Origin: Verrucomicrobiota bacterium
GTDB lineage: Bacteria; Verrucomicrobiota; Verrucomicrobiia; Limisphaerales; JACRJZ01
DNA: 64,000 nt
NCBI GenBank assembly: GCA_016219875.1
Contig: JACRJZ010000138.1
Span: 1-64,000 of the forward strand
Direction: 5' to 3'
Both the position numbers and the translations under genes were made by a program. A model generated the notes under the pieces. That model saw nothing but the letters and a program-made list of their open reading frames with translations, was not told where the DNA came from and did no database searches. Positions 41,214 through 51,000 of this stretch are shown in pieces. The stretch's first letter is position 1, and every line of letters begins with the position of its first letter.

Positions 41214-43949
41214 CTATTGCACTCGCCTTGCTGCAGCCTCCGGCTGTCGTGCGTCGAGTTCTTGAAGGCTCTGCTGCTCGACCTCTTCCATGCGCTTCCG
41301 CTTGTCGGCGTAGTGCTGATACTTCGCGGCCTCTGGCGCGGACCAAGCGTTGGCTTCGATGTAGTCGCCGCAATAGGGGACGAACAGGTCAATCCAGCAG
41401 GCGATCTTGTCCAGTTCTTCACGGGTGAGCCTCACGCCGCAGTGGTTCGTCGCCAGCAGCGTGAGGAGTTCGCTCCGGCAGGCGCCCGCGGTGAAGGGCG
41501 GCAGCGGCGCGGGAATGGACTGCGAGCCGATCCAGTTGACGACGCGTCCGTCAAAGAGGCCGGCGAACGCGCCGCGATCCCAATCGTCATTGGCAGGTCG
41601 GGCGAGCGTGAGATTCAAGTAGGCATCACTCCAACGGCGCTTGGCCAAGTGGTCGATGGTTTCGTCGCGGCGCAGGCTGAAGGCGGGCTTGACCGGAGTT
41701 CCGCCTTCAGGCGGTTCGGCGCGGGCGGCGGCCGTCGCGTTTGAACCGATCACGGGCGGCAACTTGAAGGCGGAACGCTGACGCGCAGAATCCCAAGCGG
41801 GGTCGCTCTCGCGCAGAATCGAACCGGGCAAGCGCGACACCGCCATCCGCTGGCTCCGGTCGTGGTGGCAGCGGATGCAGTGGCGGTCGAAGATCGGCTG
41901 CACCTCTTTCGGGAAACTGAAGCCGCGCGCCGGACCATAGAACGGCTCCAGCGTTTGCGGGCCGGCCTTGAGCGCGAGCGTGGCCGCGTAGTCCGCCGTG
42001 GGCGGCGCGGAGTTCTTGTGCTCGTGGCAGCCGACGCACGATTGGTTTTCGCCGGGCTGAAGCGTGCTCCAACTCCGCATCGTCTGAACGGCGTGATCCT
42101 GGGCGTCGAGGGCTTGAAAATAAACCGGCGTGCGGGCCGGCACCGTGAAAAAGGCCGAGCCGTCTGCGTGGACCGTGGCGTCGCCGAGCACGACCTTCAC
42201 GTCCCAAGTGCCGTTGCCGATGGCGACCGGCGTGCTGATGAGCGCGCCGCCACCGGGACCGCCGCTGCCGTTGTGGCCCACGCCAGCCGGCCGGAACTCC
42301 AACCCCACGACGCGGAGCCTTTTCACCGTGCCGCGCGCCACGCCGGCCAGACCAGGCCCGGCATAGACATCTTGCACGTAGTAAGCGCCGGTGGTTTTGC
42401 GGTAGTCCACCGTGCTCGGACGCGCCATCGGGCGCGGGCGCGCGGCCAGCGGGACCGGTTGCTGACATGGCACGCGTGGGTCGCTCACGAGCAATTCGCG
42501 GTGGCCGTCGCGGTCCATCCAGTAAATGCCGAAGTCCGCGTCGCCTTTGCGGCGGTCTTTGCGATCCTGGTACTGCCAGCCGGAGGGCGCGTAGGTGACA
42601 AGGAACTCCGTCTCACTCAGCGGAAACGGATACTGCCACAACTCGCCTTCCTGGCCGTAGGAGTCGATGCGCTCGGCTGGCGTCGCGCGGACGGGAGCGA
42701 CGAGTTGCACGCCAGCGTTCTCGTGGCGGCCTCGGCCTGGGTCGATGACGGCGAGCTTGCCGGCCTGCGTCGAGTGATGGCCGCACAAGATCGCGAGCGC
42801 CTTCTGCGTGCCGGGGATGCCGCGCGCGTGCATGATCGTGGTCGGGAACCACGAGTTGTTGCCGTAGAACTCCGCCTGGCCCGTGCCGTCCGGGTTCATC
42901 TGGAATAGCGCCTGCGGAAAAATCTGGCCGCGGTCGTTGTAGTCCCAACGCGTATAGGTCACGCGGCCGTCGTCCAGCACCGCGGGAAAGACGGTGTGGA
43001 CTTGGTCGAAGCCGAGCCTCCTCAAAAAGCGTCCGTCGGCGTCGCACGTGTAGAGGTTGCTCACCTCGGTCCACCAACAATCCACCGTTTGCACGCAACG
43101 CGTGGAGGAGAAGACAATGTCCCCGTCGGGCAGGCAGGCCGGCTCGAAGTCAGCGAAGCCCAGGCCAAAGGTGAGCTGGCGAATTCTGCCGGAAGCGACT
43201 TCCAGTTCGTAAAGATGGTAGTCGTCTTCATTGAGCGACTTCTTCCACGCGAACACCACGCGTTGCCCGTCCCACGACACCGCCGGATCGCGAATCGCGC
43301 CGGTCGGATCGGCGAGCAGCGTGCGAACGCGGGCGCGCGGACCGTCCAGTTCCAGCAGGCACAACTCCGCGCCGGCCAGGAAGTGCCGCTCGTCTTGCGC
43401 GTCTGACTGGCCTTCCGTGTAGGCGAAGAACGAGGGCCGGACGGTGTGGTGCTTGGTGAAGACGATGCGCGGGGATTGGGCACGAACGGCCTGCAAGCGC
43501 AGCGCCCGCCGCTGCTCACCGGCCCGCGTGTAGAGGTTCAGCCAGCGGGCGTCGTTCGGGGAAACCACCGTCCGGCGAAGCGTCTCAAATTCCCGTCGCA
43601 GGTTCGCCGCGTGTTCGCCCAACTGGCCGAGCACCGAGGCGAGTAATTGGCGCTCGATTTCCGTGCTGTTGGTTTTGCTGAACCACTGGCTGAAGCGAGG
43701 CCCGAAATCCTGGAGCGCCCAATCCCACTCCACGGGAAAGGCGTCTTCCGCGCGCTGCCCAACAGCGCGGGTGAGTTCGGCACGCCGCGAATCGTCGAGC
43801 TTCGCTGAAGACAGGGCCGCCCGCGAGGCCAGCAGCGTTTCCGCCCAACCGGGCTTCTGCACGTAGAACGGACCCGCTTCGGCCGCGTGGACACGGCTCC
43901 CGCCAAAAAGCAGGCCCAGTGAGAGAAAGAATGTGGCTCGCACGCGCAT
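41214..43949 (-). CDS. Exported dihaem beta-propeller protein resembling hydrazine synthase alpha subunit
   Basis: A 911-residue periplasmic protein with signal peptide (MRVRATFFLSLGLLFGGSRV, cleavage near HAAEA). The N-terminal 550 residues have WD40/PD40-type propeller repeats (AVSWDGQRVVFAWKKS, FEPACLPDGDIVFSSTRC, AVLDDGRVTYTRWDYNDRG). Two CxxCH haem-c sites follow: NQSCVGCHEH near residue 640 and DRHCIRCHHD near 692. The order propeller, middle beta domain, dihaem domain is that of HzsA, but relatives in organisms that make no hydrazine have unknown roles, so no activity is assigned. A short palindromic insert encodes EPPEGGTP around residue 745. The start was set at the signal peptide. 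Confidence 0.8.
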   Translation of the reverse strand: MRVRATFFLSLGLLFGGSRVHAAEAGPFYVQKPGWAETLLASRAALSSAKLDDSRRAELTRAVGQRAEDAFPVEWDWALQDFGPRFSQWFSKTNSTEIERQLLASVLGQLGEHAANLRREFETLRRTVVSPNDARWLNLYTRAGEQRRALRLQAVRAQSPRIVFTKHHTVRPSFFAYTEGQSDAQDERHFLAGAELCLLELDGPRARVRTLLADPTGAIRDPAVSWDGQRVVFAWKKSLNEDDYHLYELEVASGRIRQLTFGLGFADFEPACLPDGDIVFSSTRCVQTVDCWWTEVSNLYTCDADGRFLRRLGFDQVHTVFPAVLDDGRVTYTRWDYNDRGQIFPQALFQMNPDGTGQAEFYGNNSWFPTTIMHARGIPGTQKALAILCGHHSTQAGKLAVIDPGRGRHENAGVQLVAPVRATPAERIDSYGQEGELWQYPFPLSETEFLVTYAPSGWQYQDRKDRRKGDADFGIYWMDRDGHRELLVSDPRVPCQQPVPLAARPRPMARPSTVDYRKTTGAYYVQDVYAGPGLAGVARGTVKRLRVVGLEFRPAGVGHNGSGGPGGGALISTPVAIGNGTWDVKVVLGDATVHADGSAFFTVPARTPVYFQALDAQDHAVQTMRSWSTLQPGENQSCVGCHEHKNSAPPTADYAATLALKAGPQTLEPFYGPARGFSFPKEVQPIFDRHCIRCHHDRSQRMAVSRLPGSILRESDPAWDSARQRSAFKLPPVIGSNATAAARAEPPEGGTPVKPAFSLRRDETIDHLAKRRWSDAYLNLTLARPANDDWDRGAFAGLFDGRVVNWIGSQSIPAPLPPFTAGACRSELLTLLATNHCGVRLTREELDKIACWIDLFVPYCGDYIEANAWSAPEAAKYQHYADKRKRMEEVEQQSLQELDARQPEAAARRVQ
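41696..41720. repeat. Short palindromic repeat inside the dihaem gene
   Basis: CCGCCTTCAGGCGG at 41701-41714 is a perfect palindrome with a four-base loop and is translated as part of EPPEGGTPVK. I recall this peptide string as a recurrent in-frame insertion in planctomycete and verrucomicrobial proteins. Confidence 0.5.
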
Positions 43950-44012
43950 CGCGAATCTGACGCCAAAGCGTGGAATGAAATTCGCCAACTTGAGCGCCTC
44001 GTTCAAAACCGC

Positions 44013-44097
44013 CGTAGCGGCGTCTCGGCAGAGCGCCGCCGTTCTTGCCGTTTGCCTTCTGTCTTGCAGTGCGGCGCTCTGCCGAGCCGCCGCTACG
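44013..44097. repeat. Long REP-like palindrome with a dispersed-repeat arm
   Basis: CGTAGCGGCGTCTCGGCAGA plus GCGCCGC at 44013-44039 is the reverse complement of 44071-44097 with one mismatch, giving a 27-bp stem and a loop of about 31 bases. The loop-plus-right-arm text is shared with 12599-12634. It lies between the dihaem gene start and the end of the first CRTAC1 gene, so it may also stop or stabilise the upstream transcript. Confidence 0.75.
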
Positions 44098-44149
44098 CCT
44101 TGAAGTTTGGGCCTCGTTGCCTCGGCGGCTACGGACTCCTGATCGCGCC

Positions 44150-47100
44150 TCACGGCAGACGCGCTTTCACCTGTCCGGCTGAATCGACCGTGATCTCGCG
44201 CGCTCCGGCAGGAACCTCGCTCGTCGTCGCCTTGCCACCCGGCCAACGCACCTGAAGCTGCTTCGGCTCAAATGGCGCGCCCAGCACCTGCACCGCGCTG
44301 TCCTGCGACCACCAGCCCGAGCCGGCGTGCAGCTCGCGCGCAGGAGACTTCGTCAGTCCGTTGACGAGTCGCACCACGGCGCCCACACCGGCTGGATTGC
44401 CGTCCGGGCCTTCGAGTTTCACACGAAGGCCGGGCCGCGCCGTTTCATTGTGAAACAGCTTCGTCGCCGCGCCGTTTTGGGAGACGGCCAAATCCACCCG
44501 GCCATCGCCGTCGTAGTCGCTCGCCGCGGCGCCGCGCTGCTCGCCGTAAATGAGCAGGCCGCTTTCCTGACCCGGCACCGCGGTGAAGCCGCTGCGTCCG
44601 GCGCCACGCAGCAGAAGTCCGCGTCCCGCGTCGTAGCGCGGCGTGAGCGGTTCGAGCGCGAAAAAGTTCTGCGCGAGGAAGAGGTCTTCCCACCCGTCTC
44701 CATCGAAGTCTGCCACAGTCAGATCGAACGCCGGCGCGAACTGCGCTTCGATTGGAAGCGGCCGGACTTCGAGATGATCGCCGCGATTCAGGAAGAGCGT
44801 CGAGTCGAGCCAGTTCACTCGAAGCTCGCGCGGCTGGCCCGCCCAGCCTGCGAGCACTTGTCCAATGGTGGCTTGGCCGAAGTCGCGGAACGTCTTGAAT
44901 TGCTCCCGCAGCCACGGCAGCGCCTTCGACACCGAATCGAGATCGCGCCACGGCACCACGCGCCCGTCCACCACGTAGGCTTCCAGACCGTCGATGCGCC
45001 CGCCACCGGTCCAGTCGGCGTAGTGGACACGAATCCCATCACGCAGCCACCGCTGGTAGGCGCTGTTGCGGCCCCAATTGGCGGCGGCCAGATCGAGCCG
45101 GCCGTCGCCGTCGAAGTCGCCCGCGGTGACGCCCTGCCACCAGCCGGTCAGGTCGTTCAAGGTTAAAGGTTGAAGGTTGAAAGTTCTGTCGGCTCCGGCC
45201 AGCGAGACGCGCCAGTCCCACGGAGTGAAAAGACCTTGTTGGTTGCGAAAGATGCGGATCGGTCCCCATTCGACGCTGACGATCAACTCGGAAAAACCGT
45301 CGCCGTCCAAATCGCTGAACACCGCGCCGCGCGCCAGGCCGAGGTTGGTGAAGGTCTGCGCCAGCACGAACGTGCCAGCGTCGTTGCGGAACAGGGAAGA
45401 CGACGCCGGCTCCGGGTAGCGCCCCGGCGTGCCGGTGCCGCCCACAAACAAGTCGAGGTCGCCGTCGCCATCGACATCGGCCAGGGTCATTGGCCCAGTG
45501 GTCGCAGGCAGGTTGGCGAAGGACGGCTTGGCCTGGATGCCGAACGCCGAGATTTCAAAGTGCGCGGCGGCGGGCGCGTTTGTGACGTCGCGTTCGTAAT
45601 TCGACTGGCCGAGCAAGAGCGTGGTGGTCCCGCTTCGCGCCGACCAGCCCAGCGCCGTGGCTTGATCGTCGCGGGCTTTGACAGAAATCGTCGGCAGACG
45701 AAACCGGGCGAAGCGCCCGTCGCCGCCGTTGTGGAAGAGGGCGATCTCGCCGCCGCGCCCGCTGGTGATGAGCAAGTCTTCGCGGCCGTCGGAGTCGAGG
45801 TCCAGCCACGACACGCCCGGCCCCATTTGGCTGAGCCGTTTGGGCAGGAGCGGCTGGCGGGCCAGATCGTCGAACGGGTCTTCGTGGTGGACGTGGTTGA
45901 GCAGCGCACTGACGTCCCGGAAGGATTTCAGATTTGAGATTTGAGATTTCAGATTGGGCATCCGCGCGGCGCCAGCTTCGTCGATCTCGTAAATGCGGTT
46001 CGGCTGGGCGTTGCTCACCACGTTCTTCGCCCCGCTGCGCCAAGTGACTTCGATGGCCAGCCCCGCGCTCGGCGAACCTGGAACCTGGAACCTTGAACTT
46101 TGAAGTTCCCCCGCAAACACCCGTTCCGCATCGTCACACGACAAGAATCTCCCGCCGCCCATCATCTCCTGGCTCTGCGGGCGCGGGCCGCCGAGGACCT
46201 TGATCTTCGCGCCAATGCCACGGGTGTTCGGTGACTGGCCTTTGAGCCGCACCGCCAGGCGGGGCGCGCTGACCTCGTTGCGCAGCAGCGCGGCGGCGCT
46301 GTTCAAATTGTTCAGCACCACGTCCAGATCGCCATCGTTGTCGAGGTCCGCGAGCGCGATGCCTTGCGAGATACCGACGAGATTGAAGCCCCACGCCTGA
46401 CTCGCATCCTCGAACGTCAGGTCGCCGTGGTTGCGAAAGGCCTGGTTCGGGATCGTGAGCGGCGGGAAGTGGAGGAGCTTCTCCCACAGCCGGTCGTTGG
46501 GCCGCGGTCCCATCGCGCTGATGCGCGCCTCGGCGTCGGCATCCTGCGTGTCGAACAGGTGTCCGGTGACGACCAGCAAGTCTTCGTAGCCATCGAGATC
46601 GACGTCGAGGAAGACGGGGCACCACGACCAGTCGGTGGACTGCAGCATCGCGAGTTGGCCGATTTCCGCATACGTGCCGTCGCCACGATTGAGAAAGAGG
46701 TTGTTCCGGTCCGCTTGCGGGCGGTCGTCAATCATGCCGATGACGGCGGGTTCGGAGCCAAGCATGGCGCGCTGGGTCATGCGCCGCTGGTGAACGGGGC
46801 TGAGCATGTCCAGCACGAAGAAGTCGTCGAGGCCGTCACGGTTGATGTCGGCGAAGTCGATACCCATGGAGAACGTCGGTGTGTGGCGGAGCGCGAGCTT
46901 GTCGATGGCGCGGAATCGGCCCTGGCCGTCGTTGAGCCAGATCGCGTCGTCGCTATGGAAATCATTGCAGACGTAGATGTCTGGCGCGCCGTCGCCGTTC
47001 AGGTCGCGGAACATCACCGACAGGCCCCAGTCGCGGTCAGCGCGCGTGAGCGGCTTTCCGTCGGCGTCGAGGAACCGGCCCTCGGTCCACGACAGGGGTG

Positions 47101-47881
47101 TGAAGTTGCCGTGGCCGTCGTTCAGATAAAGCGCGTCCGGCTCGCCATGTTCAAGCAATGCGCCCTGGGGCGTGAGTTCGTAGTCCTCGCGGTCCTGCTG
47201 CCGGAGCAGGGTCCGGTTGCCGGAGGTGAGCACGTCGATCCCGGTGCTGCGCACGGTCTGGCTGCGATAGTTCGCCACGTACAGATCGAGCGTGCCGTTG
47301 CCATCAATGTCGCCGAGCGCCAACGTCTGGCCGGTGAACTTGCGGAGCAGGCCGGAGTTGCGCTCGGTGAAGCGGCCCTGACCGTCGTTGAAGAAGCAGC
47401 GCGTGCCGCCGCCGATGGAGTTGACCAACAGATCGAGATCACCATCGCCATCCAGGTCCGCCAGCGCGCAGCCGGTGGAATACTGGCCGGGACAGACTAC
47501 GCCGGCTTGCGCGGTGATGTCGTCGAACTTCCAGCCGCCGTGATTGCGGTAGAGCTTGTTGTCGCCTTCGAGACGGCAAAGGTAGATGTCGCGCCAGCCG
47601 TCGCCGTCGATGTCGCCCAGCGCAACGCCTGAGCCGTTCATGCGAATCTGGTTCTTTCCAGCGCTCTCACGGGCCAAGTGGTTCGTGAAGTGGAGGCCGG
47701 TGAGGCTTTCGGGCATCAGCGTGAAACCGGGCTTGCCCTCTTTCGGCACGGGCAACGCCGCGCTGCGGTGACCGGGGCCGGGCTGCCAGTCGAAGGCCAA
47801 GACGGTGCCGGTCAAGCTGAGCAGAAGAGCGAAGGTCTGCGACTGCAAGTTGCCGCTCATTCGTTGGTGCGATGTCTTCAT
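44150..47881 (-). CDS. CRTAC1-family protein: FG-GAP/VCBS propeller with ASPIC/UnbV domain, copy A
   Basis: A 1243-residue exported protein. After a signal peptide (LQSQTFALLLSLTGTVLAFD) come two FG-GAP/VCBS propellers with many calcium-loop motifs such as DIDGDGWRDIYLC, DLDGDGDLDLLVN, DVDGDGDLDLFVG and DFDGDGWEDLFLA. ASPIC/UnbV-type segments occur midway (IEVTWRSGAKNVVSNAQPNR) and at the C-terminus (LQVRWPGGKATTSEVPAG). Such proteins are abundant in marine and soil Verrucomicrobiota and are thought to be extracellular adhesion or matrix proteins; none of this type has a defined enzymatic role. Three heptamer arrays lie inside the frame. It has a tandem paralogue 196 bases upstream. Confidence 0.88.
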   Translation of the reverse strand: MKTSHQRMSGNLQSQTFALLLSLTGTVLAFDWQPGPGHRSAALPVPKEGKPGFTLMPESLTGLHFTNHLARESAGKNQIRMNGSGVALGDIDGDGWRDIYLCRLEGDNKLYRNHGGWKFDDITAQAGVVCPGQYSTGCALADLDGDGDLDLLVNSIGGGTRCFFNDGQGRFTERNSGLLRKFTGQTLALGDIDGNGTLDLYVANYRSQTVRSTGIDVLTSGNRTLLRQQDREDYELTPQGALLEHGEPDALYLNDGHGNFTPLSWTEGRFLDADGKPLTRADRDWGLSVMFRDLNGDGAPDIYVCNDFHSDDAIWLNDGQGRFRAIDKLALRHTPTFSMGIDFADINRDGLDDFFVLDMLSPVHQRRMTQRAMLGSEPAVIGMIDDRPQADRNNLFLNRGDGTYAEIGQLAMLQSTDWSWCPVFLDVDLDGYEDLLVVTGHLFDTQDADAEARISAMGPRPNDRLWEKLLHFPPLTIPNQAFRNHGDLTFEDASQAWGFNLVGISQGIALADLDNDGDLDVVLNNLNSAAALLRNEVSAPRLAVRLKGQSPNTRGIGAKIKVLGGPRPQSQEMMGGGRFLSCDDAERVFAGELQSSRFQVPGSPSAGLAIEVTWRSGAKNVVSNAQPNRIYEIDEAGAARMPNLKSQISNLKSFRDVSALLNHVHHEDPFDDLARQPLLPKRLSQMGPGVSWLDLDSDGREDLLITSGRGGEIALFHNGGDGRFARFRLPTISVKARDDQATALGWSARSGTTTLLLGQSNYERDVTNAPAAAHFEISAFGIQAKPSFANLPATTGPMTLADVDGDGDLDLFVGGTGTPGRYPEPASSSLFRNDAGTFVLAQTFTNLGLARGAVFSDLDGDGFSELIVSVEWGPIRIFRNQQGLFTPWDWRVSLAGADRTFNLQPLTLNDLTGWWQGVTAGDFDGDGRLDLAAANWGRNSAYQRWLRDGIRVHYADWTGGGRIDGLEAYVVDGRVVPWRDLDSVSKALPWLREQFKTFRDFGQATIGQVLAGWAGQPRELRVNWLDSTLFLNRGDHLEVRPLPIEAQFAPAFDLTVADFDGDGWEDLFLAQNFFALEPLTPRYDAGRGLLLRGAGRSGFTAVPGQESGLLIYGEQRGAAASDYDGDGRVDLAVSQNGAATKLFHNETARPGLRVKLEGPDGNPAGVGAVVRLVNGLTKSPARELHAGSGWWSQDSAVQVLGAPFEPKQLQVRWPGGKATTSEVPAGAREITVDSAGQVKARLP
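45160..45187. repeat. In-frame heptamer array 1 of CRTAC1 copy A
   Basis: AGGTTAA, AGGTTGA, AGGTTGA and AAGTTCT in tandem, translated on the minus strand as part of RTFNLQPLTLNDL. The homologous position in copy B carries a GAGAGTT-type array (49095-49122). Confidence 0.8.
45924..45958. repeat. In-frame heptamer array 2 of CRTAC1 copy A
   Basis: Five units, GATTTCA, GATTTGA, GATTTGA, GATTTCA and GATTGGG, translated as PNLKSQISNLKSF. Copy B has the matching array at 49867-49900. Confidence 0.85.
46074..46108. repeat. In-frame heptamer array 3 of CRTAC1 copy A
   Basis: Five units, GAACCTG, GAACCTG, GAACCTT, GAACTTT and GAAGTTC, translated as LQSSRFQVPGS. Copy B has the matching array at 50024-50051. 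Confidence 0.85.
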
Positions 47882-47907
47882 CCGGGAATCCGAACTCTGA
47901 ACTCCAA

Positions 47908-48046
47908 CCCCTCACCCCGGCCCTCTCCCGTCCGACGGGAGAGGGAGGACCAAGTCACGCGTTGGAACAAAGTTGGCGCTGGCTCTAGTCGAGCGCGTGC
48001 AGTGCTCTCCCTCTCCCATCGGATGGGAGAGGGCCGGGGTGAGGGA
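47908..48046. repeat. Inverted CCTCACCCCGGCCCTCTCCC repeats between CRTAC1 genes
   Basis: CCCCTCACCCCGGCCCTCTC at 47908 onward is repeated in reverse complement at about 48018-48046 (GGGAGAGGGCCGGGGTGAGG). Each arm also has its own small hairpin (CTCCCGTCCGACGGGAG; CTCCCATCGGATGGGAG). This repeat family is common in many bacterial genomes. It could end the copy B transcript. Confidence 0.8.
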
Positions 48047-48077
48047 GACGCCCGGCGCGACGCCAACGGGAGGCCGT

Positions 48078-51000
48078 TCATCTTGCCCTTTCCTTGACCG
48101 CCCCGCTGGGATCGACCGTGATCTCCCGCGCTCCGGCGGGAAGCTCGCTCGTCGTCGTTCTGCCACCAGGCCAACGCACCTGAAGCTGCTTCGGCGTGAA
48201 CGGCGCGCTCAGCACCGGCACGACGCTGTCCTGCGACCAGTAGCCGGCGCCGGCGTGGAGTTCGCGCGCGGGACCGAACTTGTCCGCGCCGTCGTCGAGG
48301 CGCAGCACCGCGCCGATGCCGTGAGGATTCCCAGCGGGGCCAAGGAGGCGGACCCGCAGGCCCGGCTTCGCGCCGACGTTCTTGAACAGCTTCGTCTGGG
48401 TGGCGTTTTGCGTGACGGCCAGATCGACCCGGCCATCGGCGTCGAAGTCACACAGCGCCGCGCCGCGTTGCTCGCCATAGACCAGCACGCCGCTTTCCTG
48501 TTCGGGCACCGGCGCGAAGCCGCCCCGGCCATTGCCGCGCAGCCAGAGCCCGCGGCCCGCGTCGTGGCGCGAGGTGTCGATGTGGACGGCGAAAAAGTTC
48601 TGGCTCAGAAAAGCGTCTTCGTGGCCGTCACCGTCCAGGTCTCCGACGCAAACTGCAAACGCCGGGGCGAACTGTGCTTCGAGCGGCAACTCGCGGACTT
48701 CAAACTTGTCTCCACGGTTCAGGAAGACGGTGCTTTCGAGGCAGACGGCGCGGAGTTCGCCCGCTTGCTTCAAGGCCTCGCCGTAAATTTCCTCCACGCT
48801 GGCGTTGGCGTAAGCCTGCCAGGTGCCGAGCTTCTCGCGGATGATCGGCATGGCCGCACCGACGATGTGGAATTGCTGCGACGGCACGACCTTCTTCATC
48901 GCGTCGCTGAAGTAGGCTTCGACCACGTCGATGGTGCCGTTGGCGTCGAGGTCGCCGAAGTAGAGCCGCAGCAGTTGTGCACGCCAGTGCTCGTATTTTG
49001 TGTTGCGGCCCCAGTTCGACGCGATGAGGTCCAGGCGGCCATCGCCGTCGAAGTCGCTGGCGGCGACGCCGTTCCACCAGCCGGTCAACTGGCTGAGAGT
49101 TGAGGGTTGAGAGTTGAGAGAGGCGGAGTCCGTTGACCAAGCCAGTCCCCAGTCCCAGGGAGTGAAGCTGCCGCGGTCGTTGCGGAAAATCTTCAGCAGC
49201 CCCCATTCGCACGCCAGCACCAAATCAGGATCGCCATCGCTGTCGAGATCGGAGAACACGGCACTGCTGACGAGGCCCGAGGCGGCGAAGCGTTTCGTGT
49301 TCGCTTCGTCCGGCACGAACGAGCCGCCTTGGCCGCGGAACACGAGCGAGGACGCCGGCTCCGCGTACCGGCCTGGCATGGCGCGCCCGCCGATGAACAA
49401 GTCGAGCTGCCCGTCGCCGTCGATGTCCACCATCGCCAACGGGCCGGTGCTGGAAGGCGAGCCGGGGAGGAGGTCTTCGACGAGCTTCCGGTCGAGATCG
49501 TAGAAGCGCACGACACTGCCCTCCGCTTGGCCGTCCTCGTAGTTTGCGGAGCCGGCGAGCAGCGTCACCTTGCCGTCGGGCTTGCGCCAGCCGAGCACGG
49601 TCGTTTGGTCGCGATAGACGGGTTGCGCGAACGGCTCGCCTTCCAGGCGCGTGAAGCCGCCCTTGGCGTCGTTGCGATACGCGGCCAGTTGCCCGCCCTT
49701 GCCGCCGGCGATGACGAGGTCGTCCCATCCGTCGCCGTCGAGATCGAACCAACTGACGCCGGGGCCAAGCTGGCTGAGCTTGTGCGGCAAGAGCGGCTGG
49801 CGGTCAAAGTCGTCGAAAGGTTCTTCGGTGTGGGTGTGGTTGAGGAGAGCGCTGACGTCTTGGAAGAATTTCAGATTGGAGATTTCAGATTTCAGATTGG
49901 AAGCAGTCACGGCGGCGGCTTCGTCAATCTCGTAAATGCGGTTCGGCTGAGCGTTGCTCACCACGCTTTTCGCCCCGCTGCGCCAAGTCACCTCAATGAC
50001 CAGTCCCGCGTTCGGCGGACTTTGAACTTTGGACCTTGAACCTTGAACTTCCACCGCGAAAGCGCGCATCGGTGCATCGCTCGACTGGTAGCGACCGCCC
50101 ACCATGATTTCCTGGCTCTGCGGCACCGGGCCGCCGAGGACCTTGATCTTCGCGCCGATGCCGTGCGTGTTCGGTGCTTTGCCTCGGAGACGCGCTGCCA
50201 CGCGCGGCGCGACGGCCTCATTGCGCAGCACGAACGCGGCACCGTTGAGATTGTTCACGACGACATCGAGGTCGCCGTCGTTGTCCAGATCGGCGGCGAT
50301 CATGCCTTGCGAAACACCGCGCTGGGCGAAGTTCCACTCCTGACCCACTTCCGCGAAGCGCAGGTTGCCCAGATTGCGATAGGCCTGGTTCGGCGTGTCC
50401 AGGCGCGGGAACATCTTGCGCAAGCGTAGCGCCTCCAGCGGCTCCAGCTTGCGTTCCGCCTTGGCCGCTTCGAGTCTCCCCAGCGAGTCCATGTTCATGT
50501 TGTCGCGCTCAAAGCCGTTGGCGACCAGCAAGTCTTCGTAGCCGTCCAGGTCCACGTCGAGGAACAGCGGTGTCCACGCCCAGTCAGTCGCTTCCAGTCC
50601 GGCGAGATAGGCCAGCTCCGCGTACGTGCCATCGCCGCGCGCGAGGAAGAGCATGTTCCGCGAATACTGCGGGCGGTTGTCGATCACGCCAATCGGCAGC
50701 GGCTCCGGCCGGATGTCGATGCGCTGCATGAAGCGCAGCCGATGGTCGCGGCTGAGCATGTCATACACAAAGATGTCGTCGTGGCCGTCACGGTTGAGGT
50801 CGGCCACATCGATGCCCATCGAGGAAAGGGTGGTGTGCCGCAACGCCAGCGCGGGGAGGGCGCGGAAGTGGCCGCGGCCATCGTTGAGCCAAATGCGGTC
50901 GGGCGAACGGAAATCGCTGCAGGTGTAAAGGTCCGGCAGGCCGTCGCCGTTCAGGTCGCGGAACATGACCGAGAGCGTCCAGTCGAGCGGCGCTTCCGTC

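Noticed and set aside
43950..44246. N-terminal 99-codon extension of the dihaem protein
   Set aside because: It runs through a palindromic repeat and the end of the next gene, while a clean signal peptide begins at the ATG at 43949.
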